Part shown: piece by piece, positions 1-8,349 of the stretch
Numbering within the stretch: the first letter of the stretch is position 1
Layout of the letters: every line of letters starts with the position of its first letter
Assembly: GCF_003008535.1 (NCBI RefSeq)
Contig: NZ_CP027666.1
Span: 3,275,501 to 3,339,500 of the forward strand
DNA length: 64,000 nt
Source: Ottowia oryzae
Lineage (GTDB): Bacteria > Pseudomonadota > Gammaproteobacteria > Burkholderiales > Burkholderiaceae_C
Direction: 5' to 3'
Notes under the pieces: model-generated
What the model was told of the DNA's origin: nothing
Database searches by the model: none
What the model saw: only the letters and a program-made list of their open reading frames with translations
Translations under genes and position numbers: made by a program

Positions 1-29
1 GCCGCTTTGCGAAAAGGTGTTCTTACGCA

Positions 30-68
30 CCGGCCCCGTGAGGGGTTGGCACGATTGTGCGGGGCCGG
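30..68. repeat. Inverted repeat downstream of integrase
   Basis: A perfect 9-bp inverted repeat (30-38 CCGGCCCCG and 60-68 CGGGGCCGG) with a 21-base spacer lies just beyond the 3' end of the integrase gene. It has no T-tract on either strand, so it is not a clear intrinsic terminator. It could be a weak terminator or part of a recombination region. Function unknown. Confidence 0.4.
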
Positions 69-78
69 CGCGAAGGCG

Positions 79-1287
79 TCAAGCGCTGGCCTGGCGAACC
101 CTTGCCTTACCAGCGCCGTCGCGCCGCTGGTCCAGCAGATCAGCCCACCACTGCATCAGGCGCACGCGCTCAGCGTTGTACGTGCTGCGGTGGTACGCGG
201 CCCGCACCTTGTTGCGCTCGATGTGGGCAAGTTGCCGCTCGATCACGTCGCCATTCCAGTCCGCCTCATTGGCGATGGTGCTGAATACGGCCCGAAAGCC
301 GTGCGCCGTGGCCATGCCCTTGTAGCCCATGCGCGCCAGGGCGCTATTGAAGGTGTTTTCACTGATGGGCTTGCCCGGATAGTGCGGGCTGGGGAACACC
401 AGATCGCGATGGCCCGAAAGCGGTTGCTGCGCCTGCAGCACGGCCACGGCCTGGCGCGACAAGGGCACGCGGTGTTCGGCGCCCATCTTCATCCGCTCAG
501 CGGGTATCACCCACTGCGCGCCGGCCAGGTCGAATTCAGCCCAGCGGGCGCCGCGCACCTCACCAGGCCGGGCCGCAGTCAGCACCAGCAGTTGCAGCGC
601 GTGCTTGACCGTGGGGTCGCCTTCGTAGGTGCCCAGCTTGCGCAGGAAATCGGGCAACTCGCGCTCAGGCAGGGCGGCGCGGTTGGTGACGTCGCGGGGC
701 TTGAGCAGCTCGCCGGGCACCAGGTCAAGCATGGGGTTGGATTCGATGCGCTCATGGGTGACGGCCCATCGAAAGATCGCCTTCACGCGCTGCAGCACGC
801 GGCTGGCTGTGTCGCCCGCCCCGGTTGCCTCTACGGCCTTCACCACCGTCTGCACATCACTCGGGCGAATGCTGGCAAGTGGGCGCGTGCCCAGCCGGGG
901 GAATACGTGCATCTCTAGCGAGCGGCGGATGCTTTCTGCCGTGCCCCCACCCCATCGCCCAGCCTGATGGTGCATCCATTCGGCTGCAACCGTCTGCAGG
1001 GTGTTCGCCGCGTCGTGCGCGGCCTGCGCCTTGGCGGCTTTTCGCTCCGCACCGGGGTCTGTGCCAGCGGCCAGCAGCTTGCGAGCCTCTGTGGCCCGTT
1101 CGCGCGCGTCCTTGAGGCCCACGGCGGGGTAAACGCCCAACGCCAGACGATTTTCTTTGCCGGCGTAGCGGTATTTCAGCCGCCAATAGCGTCCGCCCGC
1201 GGCAGTCAGCTCCAAGTACAGCCCTGCCCCGTCGAAGTGCTTGCCAGGTTGGCTCAGGCTGCGAAGTTTGGCGTCTGACAGCTTCAT
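79..1287 (-). CDS. Tyrosine-type site-specific integrase, P4 family (DUF4102 N-terminus)
   Basis: 402 aa. Catalyses integration and excision of a genomic island or prophage through a covalent 3'-phosphotyrosine intermediate. The N-terminal DUF4102-like arm-binding domain (about 1-90) is followed by a core-binding SAM-like domain (about 95-195) and the catalytic domain (about 205-385). The catalytic set is visible: R240 in TAARPGEVR, H329-x-x-R332 in AHGFR, H355 in LAH, and Y365 in RAAYHRSTY as the likely nucleophile. I chose the ATG at 1287 because AAGGA lies 8 bases upstream and MKLSDAKLR is the usual family start; an ATG at 1296 and an in-frame one at 1404 are less likely. No tRNA or duplicated attachment site is visible next to it, so the element may extend left of the window or be a remnant. 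Confidence 0.9.
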   Translation of the reverse strand: MKLSDAKLRSLSQPGKHFDGAGLYLELTAAGGRYWRLKYRYAGKENRLALGVYPAVGLKDARERATEARKLLAAGTDPGAERKAAKAQAAHDAANTLQTVAAEWMHHQAGRWGGGTAESIRRSLEMHVFPRLGTRPLASIRPSDVQTVVKAVEATGAGDTASRVLQRVKAIFRWAVTHERIESNPMLDLVPGELLKPRDVTNRAALPERELPDFLRKLGTYEGDPTVKHALQLLVLTAARPGEVRGARWAEFDLAGAQWVIPAERMKMGAEHRVPLSRQAVAVLQAQQPLSGHRDLVFPSPHYPGKPISENTFNSALARMGYKGMATAHGFRAVFSTIANEADWNGDVIERQLAHIERNKVRAAYHRSTYNAERVRLMQWWADLLDQRRDGAGKARVRQASA

Positions 1288-1308
1288 GGGGGGCATCCTT
1301 GCGACGAT

Positions 1309-1332
1309 GGGGGCACATTTGGGGGCACATTT
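1309..1332. repeat. Tandem 12-bp repeat upstream of integrase
   Basis: Two perfect head-to-tail copies of GGGGGCACATTT lie 22-45 bases before the integrase start codon. Their position suggests arm-type integrase binding sites or an autoregulatory site. The repeat itself is seen directly; the role is inferred. Confidence 0.5.
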
Positions 1333-1407
1333 CAATGCTACCCCTGTGAAGGCAAGGATTGGCGCGGCTTTGCGGCCTGAGTGCGGTTGCGGCAGTCGCA
1401 CCAAAGT

Positions 1408-1446
1408 AAAGGCCGCATGGTTCTATCACCGTGCGGCCTTTTTCTT
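1408..1446 (+). terminator. Hairpin with T-tract, probably bidirectional terminator
   Basis: A perfect 10-bp stem (1408-1417 AAAGGCCGCA with 1432-1441 TGCGGCCTTT), a 14-base loop, and TTTTTC on the + strand. No + strand gene feeds into it inside the window, so it may insulate the integrase promoter or be an island-boundary remnant. Confidence 0.6.
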
Positions 1447-1484
1447 TGGCTGGTTATTTCGGCCGCCCGGCGCGCGGGCACCCC

Positions 1485-1514
1485 AAAAAAAAGAGCGCCT
1501 GCAGCGAGGCGCTC
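1485..1514 (-). terminator. Intrinsic terminator of scoAB
   Basis: On the minus strand an 8-bp GC-rich stem (GAGCGCCT/AGGCGCTC, 1493-1500 and 1507-1514) with a 6-base loop is followed by eight T residues. It sits 40 bases after the scoB stop codon. Confidence 0.9.
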
Positions 1515-1553
1515 TGGTGTAACAGCTTCGCCGTTACTGTGAAACGGTGCGGC

Positions 1554-2192
1554 TTACTGGATCAGCGTCACGCCAGTTTGGCTTTGGGCTTCATCGAAGC
1601 TGACGCCATCGGCCAGTTCCACCACTTTCAGGCCCTTGTCGGTCACATCGAACACGCCCAGGTCGGTGATGACGCGGTCCACCACTTTCACGCCCGTCAG
1701 CGGCAGCGTGCATTGGGGCAGGATCTTCAGATCGACCGAGCCGTCTTTCTTCTTGGCCACGTGCTCCATCAGCACGATCACGCGCTCCACGCCGGCAACC
1801 AGATCCATGGCACCGCCCATGCCCTTGACCATCTTGCCGGGGATCATCCAGTTGGCCAGGTCGCCGCCTTCCGACACCTGCATGGCGCCCAGGATGGACA
1901 GGTTGATCTTGCCGCCACGGATCATGGCGAAGGACTGGTCGCTGCCGAAGATGGACGAGCCGGCGATGGTCGTCACCGTTTGCTTGCCGGCGTTGATCAG
2001 GTCGGCATCCACTTCGCTCTCGGTCGGGAACGGGCCGATGCCCAGCATGCCGTTTTCTGACTGCAGCCAGACTTCCTTGTCGCCCGTGTGGTTGGCCACC
2101 AGGGTGGGAATGCCAATGCCCAGGTTGACGTAGAAGCCGTCCTGCAGCTCTTGCGCCGCGCGCGCGGCCATTTGATCTTGGGTCCAAGCCAT
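1554..2192 (-). CDS. scoB: 3-oxoacid CoA-transferase subunit B
   Basis: 212 aa, the family's usual length. Subunit B of succinyl-CoA:3-ketoacid CoA transferase, which moves CoA from succinyl-CoA to acetoacetate in the cytoplasm so that the product can be thiolysed. The SENGMLG motif carries the catalytic glutamate (E46) that forms the glutamyl-CoA thioester. The glycine-rich NLGIGIPT stretch (23-30) precedes it. The ATG at 2192 has AAGGAGA upstream and follows the scoA stop by 10 bases, so the two subunits are translated from one mRNA ending at the hairpin near 1500. AtoA is the acetate-specific relative; the substrate cannot be settled from sequence alone. Confidence 0.93.
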   Translation of the reverse strand: MAWTQDQMAARAAQELQDGFYVNLGIGIPTLVANHTGDKEVWLQSENGMLGIGPFPTESEVDADLINAGKQTVTTIAGSSIFGSDQSFAMIRGGKINLSILGAMQVSEGGDLANWMIPGKMVKGMGGAMDLVAGVERVIVLMEHVAKKKDGSVDLKILPQCTLPLTGVKVVDRVITDLGVFDVTDKGLKVVELADGVSFDEAQSQTGVTLIQ

Positions 2193-2202
2193 GGTGTTCT
2201 CC

Positions 2203-2901
2203 TTACGCGGGGCGGGTGGTGCGCTTTTCGATGCGCTTTTCGGGGTTGGCGTTCAGCACGATGCGGTGCACGTAAATGCCCGGCAGGTGCACGTCGTCCG
2301 GCGCGATCTCGCCCACTTCCACGATCTTTTCCACTTCGACGATGCAAACCTTGCCGGCCGTCGCTGCCGCAGGGTTGAAGTTGCGCGCGGTCAGGTGAAA
2401 GCGCAGGTTGCCGCTTTTGTCGGCCACCTCGGCCTTGACCAGGGCCACGTCGGGCACCAGCGAACGCTCCATCACGTAGGTGTGGCCGTCGAATTCGCGC
2501 AGCTCTTTGCCTTCGGCCACCACGGTGCCCACGCCGGTCTTGGTGAAGAAGGCGGGAATGCCCGCGCCGCCAGCGCGCAGCTTTTCAGCCAGCGTGCCCT
2601 GCGGGGTGAATTCCAGCTCTAGCTCGCCGGCCAGGTACTGGCGCTCGAACTCTTTGTTTTCGCCCACGTAGCTGGCGATCATTTTCTTGATCTGGCGCGT
2701 TTCCAGCAGTTTGCCCAGGCCAAAGCCGTCGACACCGGCGTTGTTGGACACGCAGGTCAGATCTTTCACGCCGGAATCGCGCAGCGCTTCGATCAAGGCC
2801 TCAGGAATGCCGCACAGGCCAAAGCCGCCCACGGCCAGCATCTGGCCGTCTTTGACCACGCCTTTGAGCGCCTCGTCGGCCGATGGATAAATCTTGTTCA
2901 C
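2203..2901 (-). CDS. scoA: 3-oxoacid CoA-transferase subunit A
   Basis: 232 aa. Partner subunit of ScoB, supplying the CoA-binding fold of the heteromeric acetoacetate CoA transferase. The N-terminal GGFGLCGIPE motif (25-34) is the family's CoA-transferase signature. I chose a GTG start at 2901 because AGGAG lies nine bases upstream and the protein then begins MNKIYPSADEAL as homologues do; the open frame continues upstream without other support. It is the first gene of the two-gene operon and divergent from the acylase gene, with about 247 bases between the starts that must hold both promoters. Confidence 0.92.
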   Translation of the reverse strand: MNKIYPSADEALKGVVKDGQMLAVGGFGLCGIPEALIEALRDSGVKDLTCVSNNAGVDGFGLGKLLETRQIKKMIASYVGENKEFERQYLAGELELEFTPQGTLAEKLRAGGAGIPAFFTKTGVGTVVAEGKELREFDGHTYVMERSLVPDVALVKAEVADKSGNLRFHLTARNFNPAAATAGKVCIVEVEKIVEVGEIAPDDVHLPGIYVHRIVLNANPEKRIEKRTTRPA

Positions 2902-3148
2902 GGGTGATTGCTCCTGACTCTTGTGAAAGAAAACGGGACGGTCCTGCAGCCCAGGCCTTGACGATACACGCGCAGCCAAAGCCTGAAGGGCACCGACGCA
3001 TCGGCAAACCATGCGGGGTTGCAGGATGCGCCAACGCTGTGACATCATGAAACTGCCCGGTGTACCACCTAGGCGCAGTCGCCAATCTGGCCCAGCCGGC
3101 GCCACGCCGGGCATTATTCAACAGATAAGAATCAGGAGACTCGCTGCC

Positions 3149-5620
3149 ATGACCATTTGTCGCTTTGCGCGCGGTTCCTACCGGGCCCGCCTCACCTTGA
3201 TCGCCGGTGCCTCGCTGGCTGCGCTTGCCGCGTGCGGGGGCTCAGGTGACGACGATAGCCCGCCTGTTCCGTCGGCTAAATACAGTGCCGAGATCCGGCG
3301 CACCGAGATGGGCATTCCCCACATCAAGGCCGCCAATTGGGGATCGCTGGGTTATGGGTCTGGCTATGCGCAAGCACAGGACGTGCTGTGCACAATCGCA
3401 GATTCGATGCTGACTTACCGTGGCGAACGCTCTCGTTATTTCGGTGGCCAGGCGCCGGCGGTCTACAACAGCACGTTGGCGATGCCGCGCAACATCGATT
3501 CGGACTTTTACTTCAAGCACGTACTGACCGACGAAGCGGTAGCCCGCATGATGTCTGCCCAGCCAGACAAGCTGCTGCGCATGATGGAAGGTTATGCGGC
3601 TGGCTACAACCGGTATGTTGCTGAAGTCAAATCAGGCGAGAGCAAAGCCAACGCCGCCTGCAGTGGGGAGCCCTGGGTCAAGGCCATCACCGTGCAGGAC
3701 TTGTGGCGTCGCGTGTACTCCGCCAACTTGGCTGCGGGTTACAGCAACTTTCTGCCTGCGATCGCGAATGCAGTACCACCGCAGCCCAAGGCCAAGATGG
3801 GGGCGGAGGCTTCGCCCGTCCAACCGTCCTCGCCCTCCGCCATTGCCCCTGGCACCATGAGCATCCCTGCCCTGCAAGTGGGCGGCCCCAATGGCGTGGG
3901 CAGCAACATGTACGGCTTCGGCACGCAGGGCACGGGGACCGACAGCCCGCTGATGTTCGGCAACCCACACTGGTACTGGAAAGGGCCGGACCGGTTTTAC
4001 CAAGCGCAACTGACCATCGACGGAGAGGTGAATGTCAGCGGTGTGTCCTTCCTGGGCATCCCCTTGACTCAGATTGGCTTCAACAACGACATCGCCTGGA
4101 GCCACACCGTGTCCACCGCGCGGCGCTTTGGCTTCTTCATGTTGACGCTCGACCCAACCGACCCCACGCGTTACATGCTGGACGGGAAGTCAACACCATT
4201 GCAGTCGCATGAGGTTTCGGTGGACGTTCGCGGCACCGACGGCGCCATTAGCCAAGTCAAGCGCACGCTTTACCAATCGCCGTATGGCCCTATCGTCAAC
4301 TTGTCCAACCTGCACCCCGCCATGGGCTGGACGGCGCAAAGCGCCATCGCCCTGCGCGACATCAACGCGGACAACTTCCGCACTCTCAAGAACTGGATGC
4401 GCTGGGCGCAGGCCAAGTCGCTAACCGAGCTTGTCCAGATTCAACGCGAAGAAGCGGCCATTCCCTGGGTTAACACCGTTGCGGTGGGCCGTGGCAACGC
4501 GCAGGCCTGGTATGCCGACATTGGCACCGTACCCAATGCTCCGCCGACTCTACTGACGGGCTGCAGCACGCCATTCAGTGCTGCCGCAGCCGTCGCCCTG
4601 CCCGGAGTACCCGTGCTGGACGGCTCGCGCAGCGCGTGCGACTGGCAGCGCGATGCGGATTCCGTGCAGGCCGGCACCATCGGCCCATCGCGCCTACCCA
4701 GCTTGTTGCGCGCCGATTACGTGGCCAACATGAACGACAGCTACTGGCTGACCAACCCCACGCAACCGATGACGGGCTACCCCTCGATCGTGGGCCCCAC
4801 CGGCACGCCACAATCGCTGCGCACGCGGCTGGGCCACACCATGGCGCTTCAGCGGCTGGCAGGCACCGATGGTTATCCAGGCAACACCGCCACCAGCGAG
4901 ATCGTGCGGCAGATGGTGCTGGACAGCCGGGTGCAAAGCGCTTATCTCAAGGATCAGGTCATCGCCCTGCTGTGTAGCGCAGCCCAGGCGCCAACAGGCA
5001 GCGAGCGCGCCGCCGGGTGCGCAGCGCTGAGCGGGTGGGACGGGCGCGGCACCAAGGTGTCCCGCGGTTCGCACCTGTGGGATGAGTTCTGGTCTGCACT
5101 GTCCGCGCTGAAAGTGCCCGCCGCCAAGCTCTACCAAGTGCCCTTTGACCCCGCCGATCCACTGAACACGCCGCGCGACCTGAACAGCGCCGCAGCCGCC
5201 GAAGTGGGCCAAGCGTTCGACACCGCCATCGCCAAGATCAAGGCCAACGGCTTCGCGCTGGACGCCATGCGCGGGGATCTGCTGTACGTGACACGCGGCG
5301 CTGACCGGCTGCCGCTGTTCGGTGGCTGCGGCGATGTGGGTTACTTCACGTACGTGTGCCCGCAGGCGCCGCTGTCCCCCGCAGGCTACGCCATGGACGG
5401 GCAACCGCACGGCAACTCCTACATGCAGGTGGTCACCTTCCCGCAAGGCCGCGTGGATGCGCACACGTTCCTGACGTTCTCACTGTCGGACGACCCCGCC
5501 TCGCCGCACTACGGGGACTACACGCGCCGCTTCAGCGACCAGCAATGGCTGAAGGTGCCGTTCAGCGAAACCGAGATCGCCGCCAGCGCTGCGCTGGTGC
5601 GCACCACCATCAAGGAATGA
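3149..5620 (+). CDS. Penicillin/acyl-homoserine-lactone acylase family lipoprotein
   Basis: 823 aa. Ntn-hydrolase of the penicillin G acylase superfamily, which matures by autocleavage into alpha and beta chains. The predicted beta-chain nucleophile is S252 in VGSNMYGFG; it is followed by a GNPHWYW stretch and by NNDIAWSHTV, as in the long-chain AHL acylases PvdQ and QuiP. A lipoprotein signal is clear: basic start, hydrophobic core and lipobox LAAC with C29, then a GGSGDDD linker. This predicts an envelope-anchored enzyme that could hydrolyse amides such as acyl-homoserine lactones. The ATG at 3149 has CAGGAG ten bases upstream; an in-frame ATG at 3011 would bury the signal peptide. Substrate not proven; penicillins or other N-acyl amides are alternatives. 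Confidence 0.87.
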   Translation: MTICRFARGSYRARLTLIAGASLAALAACGGSGDDDSPPVPSAKYSAEIRRTEMGIPHIKAANWGSLGYGSGYAQAQDVLCTIADSMLTYRGERSRYFGGQAPAVYNSTLAMPRNIDSDFYFKHVLTDEAVARMMSAQPDKLLRMMEGYAAGYNRYVAEVKSGESKANAACSGEPWVKAITVQDLWRRVYSANLAAGYSNFLPAIANAVPPQPKAKMGAEASPVQPSSPSAIAPGTMSIPALQVGGPNGVGSNMYGFGTQGTGTDSPLMFGNPHWYWKGPDRFYQAQLTIDGEVNVSGVSFLGIPLTQIGFNNDIAWSHTVSTARRFGFFMLTLDPTDPTRYMLDGKSTPLQSHEVSVDVRGTDGAISQVKRTLYQSPYGPIVNLSNLHPAMGWTAQSAIALRDINADNFRTLKNWMRWAQAKSLTELVQIQREEAAIPWVNTVAVGRGNAQAWYADIGTVPNAPPTLLTGCSTPFSAAAAVALPGVPVLDGSRSACDWQRDADSVQAGTIGPSRLPSLLRADYVANMNDSYWLTNPTQPMTGYPSIVGPTGTPQSLRTRLGHTMALQRLAGTDGYPGNTATSEIVRQMVLDSRVQSAYLKDQVIALLCSAAQAPTGSERAAGCAALSGWDGRGTKVSRGSHLWDEFWSALSALKVPAAKLYQVPFDPADPLNTPRDLNSAAAAEVGQAFDTAIAKIKANGFALDAMRGDLLYVTRGADRLPLFGGCGDVGYFTYVCPQAPLSPAGYAMDGQPHGNSYMQVVTFPQGRVDAHTFLTFSLSDDPASPHYGDYTRRFSDQQWLKVPFSETEIAASAALVRTTIKE

Positions 5621-5737
5621 GCTGAGCACATGGCATGGGGCTGGGTGCCCCCATGCGGTAGCGACGGTACGGTCGCCCGCAAGTTCAACGCCGGCGATGG
5701 GCATCTACCCATCGCCGCCGTTATTTCTTGATTGAAT

Positions 5738-5779
5738 AGGCCTCCAGCGCGCTTCCAACGTGCGCTGCAAGCTATTTAA
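5738..5779 (-). repeat. Dispersed palindromic element, copy 1
   Basis: Read on the minus strand it runs AAATAGCTTGCAGCGC...GCGCTGGAGGCC. It lies between the convergent 3' ends of the acylase and FKBP genes. Same family as the copies listed below. Confidence 0.8.
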
Positions 5780-5815
5780 TTCATAGCTATCGAGCAGAGT
5801 GATCGTGCGAGGCCT

Positions 5816-6235
5816 TCACTTACCCTTGATGCCCAGCAGCTCCACCTCGAAGTTCAGCGTGGCATTGGGCGGAATCACGCCGGCTGCGCCGCGGCTGCCG
5901 TAGGCGATGGCGGGCGGGCAGGTTAGCTTGGCTTTGCCGCCCACCTTCATCTTCTGCAGGCCTTCCGTCCAGCAGGGGATGACGCGGTTCAGCGGAAACT
6001 CGGCCGGCTCGCCGCGCTTGTAAGAGCTGTCGAACTCCTTGCCGCCATCGGCCAGCGTGCCACGGTAGTGCACGCGCACCACGTCGGTAGCGGCGGGGCT
6101 GGCGCCGTTGCCGTCTTTCAGCGATTCGTAAACCAGGCCGCTGGGCAGCTTGGCGGGCGCGCTTTGCGCGAACGCGGGCATGGCGACGGCCGCAGCGGCC
6201 AGGCAAGAGAAAACCAGGGTGGAACGCAGCTTCAC
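5816..6235 (-). CDS. FKBP-type peptidyl-prolyl cis-trans isomerase, exported
   Basis: 139 aa. Accelerates proline isomerisation during folding. The N-terminus has a Sec signal peptide ending about AFA23-Q24, so it should act in the periplasm. One FKBP domain follows (about 35-138) with the EFDSSYKRGEP motif, VIPCWTEGLQKMKVGGK and AYGSRGAAGVIPPNATL, which form the binding pocket. A GTG start at 6235 is chosen because AAGGA lies seven bases upstream and it opens directly into the signal peptide; an upstream ATG at 6328 would add a non-conserved lead. Convergent with the acylase gene, divergent from the next gene. Confidence 0.9.
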   Translation of the reverse strand: MKLRSTLVFSCLAAAAVAMPAFAQSAPAKLPSGLVYESLKDGNGASPAATDVVRVHYRGTLADGGKEFDSSYKRGEPAEFPLNRVIPCWTEGLQKMKVGGKAKLTCPPAIAYGSRGAAGVIPPNATLNFEVELLGIKGK

Positions 6236-6372
6236 AGGGCAATCCTTCGAGAGACAGACAAGCGCCGCATTATCGGCCTGCGCGCCGCCGCAAAACGCCA
6301 GGCAAACAAAGTGGTACAACCCTCGCACACGCGCGAATCAAGCCCGCGCCGAACAACAGGAGACACATCGCC

Positions 6373-6972
6373 ATGCCCGCCCGCTACCCCCTAGCCGACC
6401 TCAACACGCTGCCCGACGACATCAAGGCCAAGGTGCTGGAGGTGCAGGAAAAGGCCGGTTTCGTGCCCAACGTGTTCCTGGGGCTGGCGCGCCGCCCGGC
6501 CGAGTGGCGCGCCTTCTTCGCCTACCACGACGCGCTGATGGAGCCGGAAAGCACAGGCCGCACCAGCAATCTGAGCAAGGGCGACCGCGAGATGATCGTG
6601 ACCACCACCAGCGCGGCCAACCAGTGCCTGTATTGCGTGGTGGCGCACGGCGCGCTGCTGCGCATCTACGAGAAAAAACCGCAGGTGGCCGACCAGGTGG
6701 CCATCAACTACCGCAAGGCCACCGACATCACCCCGCGCCAGCGCGCCATGCTGGACTTTGCGATGAAGGTGTGCGAGCGCTCGCACGAGATCTGCGACGA
6801 CGACTTCGCGCCGCTGCACGCGCACGGCTTTGACGATGAAGACATCTGGGACATTGCCGCCATCACCGCGTTCTTCGGGCTGTCCAACCGCATCGCCAGC
6901 TTCAGCGGCATGCAGCCCAACCCCGAGTTCTATTTGATGGGCCGCGTGCCGCGCGACAAAAAGCCCGCCTGA
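6373..6972 (+). CDS. Peroxidase-related AhpD-like protein
   Basis: 199 aa. Carboxymuconolactone decarboxylase/AhpD fold. It carries C85-x-x-C88 and H92 (NQCLYCVVAHG), the redox-active dithiol and relay histidine of AhpD-type alkylhydroperoxidases. The whole-length pattern fits the uncharacterised peroxidase-related enzyme family. Probably a cytoplasmic thiol peroxidase or disulfide reductase; physiological substrate unknown. The start ATG has ACAGGAG about ten bases upstream. It precedes arsC by 45 bases and may be co-transcribed with it. Confidence 0.88.
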   Translation: MPARYPLADLNTLPDDIKAKVLEVQEKAGFVPNVFLGLARRPAEWRAFFAYHDALMEPESTGRTSNLSKGDREMIVTTTSAANQCLYCVVAHGALLRIYEKKPQVADQVAINYRKATDITPRQRAMLDFAMKVCERSHEICDDDFAPLHAHGFDDEDIWDIAAITAFFGLSNRIASFSGMQPNPEFYLMGRVPRDKKPA

Positions 6973-7017
6973 CGCGCACAGCCAGCGCCACGCCCCGGCC
7001 AGCCTACCCAACGCACC

Positions 7018-7368
7018 ATGACCCACGCCACCCTGTACCACAACCCCCGCTGCAGCACGTCGCGCCACGCGCTGGAATTGCTGCGCGAGCGAGGGGTGGA
7101 GCCGACCATCGTCGAATACCTGAAGAACCCGCCCAGCCGCGACGAGCTGCGCCGCATCGCCCAGGCCACGGGCGAGCCGCTGCGCGCCCTGCTGCGCACC
7201 AAGCAGCCCGAGTACCTTGAGCAAGGGCTGGACAACCCCGCACTGACCGACGATCAGCTGCTGGATGCGATGCTGGCCACGCCGGTGCTGATCAACCGGC
7301 CCATCGTCGTGACGCCCAAGGGCGCACGCCTGGGCCGGCCGCTGGAGCGCATCCTGGAAGTGCTGTAG
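7018..7368 (+). CDS. arsC: Arsenate reductase, glutaredoxin-dependent ArsC family
   Basis: 116 aa, normal length. Thioredoxin-fold ArsC/Spx superfamily. Catalytic C12 sits in HNPRCSTSR, and the INRPIVV segment carries the conserved arginine that binds the oxyanion. Such enzymes reduce arsenate to arsenite with glutathione and glutaredoxin. No arsR or arsB lies nearby, so a housekeeping role of the YffB/ArsC-like kind cannot be excluded. A chromate transporter pair follows, so this may be an oxyanion-handling cluster. Confidence 0.85.
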   Translation: MTHATLYHNPRCSTSRHALELLRERGVEPTIVEYLKNPPSRDELRRIAQATGEPLRALLRTKQPEYLEQGLDNPALTDDQLLDAMLATPVLINRPIVVTPKGARLGRPLERILEVL

Positions 7369-7467
7369 TGCGCCTGCCGCGCAGAACGGACCGGCAGGCT
7401 TGGCCTGTGCCCCGCGCGGCTGCAACGAAAACCCGACCATCCGCGCACGCCGGTTTTTCAAGCCCAA

Positions 7468-7512
7468 TGAGCCCTCAGCGCCCGCTGCACCAGCGCCAGC
7501 AGCTACATTTTT
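7468..7512 (-). repeat. Dispersed palindromic element, copy 2
   Basis: On the minus strand it reads ATGTAGCTGCTGGCGC...GCGGGCGCTGAGGGC. It lies between arsC and the chromate transporter gene and ends about 12 bases before the predicted GTG start. Confidence 0.8.
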
Positions 7513-7524
7513 TGAAGTACCAGC

Positions 7525-8349
7525 GTGCCGACCAACCCTCCTGCTGCCCAACGCGCTACCGCGGCTGAGCCGCCCGCGCCGCTGAACGCCCCGCGCTCGC
7601 GCAGCGACCTGTTCTGGTCGTTCACCTGGCTGGCATTGCAAGGCTTTGGCGGCGTGCTGGCCGTGGTGCAGCGTGAGCTGGTCGAGAAAAAGCGCTGGAT
7701 GACGCGCGAGCAGTTCGTCGAAGACTGGGCCGTGGCGCAAATCATGCCCGGCCCCAACGTGGTCAACCTGTCGATGATGATCGGCGACCGCTACTTTGGC
7801 CTGTCCGGCGCGGCCACCGCGCTGGCGGGCATGCTGCTGCTGCCCTCGCTGGTGGTGCTGTCGCTGGCCATCGGTTTTGCCAGCGTGGCCGATCACGATG
7901 TGGCCCAGCGCGCCCTGCGCGGCATGGGCGCGGTAGCGGCGGGGCTGGTTATTGCCACGGGCATCAAGCTGGCCGGGGCGCTGCGCAGCAACGCCATGGG
8001 CCTGCCCGCCTGCATCGCGCTGGCCGTGACCGCCTTCGTCGCCATCGCGTGGCTGCGCTGGCCGCTGCTGGCGGTGCTGCTGGGCTTGGGCGGCGCGGGC
8101 TGGGCGTGGGCCTGGCATTGCCTGGGTCGCGCGCGGCGCGCGCATGAAGCGGCAAGCGCCCGCGCACGGGCAGCGGTGCCCCCCGACGTACCGGCCAAAG
8201 GGGCCGCCGGTGCAGCGCTTGCCGAGGTGGCCGCCGACGCGCTACCTGCCGCGGCCGCCGACACCGCCGCGCCGCCCGCAGGCACCGCAGCCAACAACAA
8301 CCCCGCCAGCCTGACCGACGCCGATTCCGGGCAGGCGCCGCAGCCATGA
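7525..8349 (+). CDS. Chromate transporter, N-terminal half (short-chain CHR family)
   Basis: 274 aa. CHR-superfamily membrane protein, one of a two-protein transporter thought to export chromate. The signature region FTWLALQGFGGVLAVVQREL and the AQIMPGPNVVNLS motif are clear, followed by several transmembrane segments to about residue 200. The last about 75 residues form an Ala/Pro-rich low-complexity tail that is unusual for the family. The frame opens just after a TGA at 7513-7515, so the GTG at 7525 is the first available start; it has no good ribosome-binding site. It overlaps the second half by four bases (ATGA), indicating translational coupling. Confidence 0.85.
   Translation: MPTNPPAAQRATAAEPPAPLNAPRSRSDLFWSFTWLALQGFGGVLAVVQRELVEKKRWMTREQFVEDWAVAQIMPGPNVVNLSMMIGDRYFGLSGAATALAGMLLLPSLVVLSLAIGFASVADHDVAQRALRGMGAVAAGLVIATGIKLAGALRSNAMGLPACIALAVTAFVAIAWLRWPLLAVLLGLGGAGWAWAWHCLGRARRAHEAASARARAAVPPDVPAKGAAGAALAEVAADALPAAAADTAAPPAGTAANNNPASLTDADSGQAPQP

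Noticed and set aside
1300..1553. Attachment site next to the integrase
   Set aside because: Two hairpins and a tandem repeat are present, but no tRNA fragment or distant duplicate could be found in the window.
6391..8145. A 584-codon open frame on the minus strand
   Set aside because: It runs opposite the AhpD-like, arsC and chromate genes and has low-complexity composition. No domain seen.
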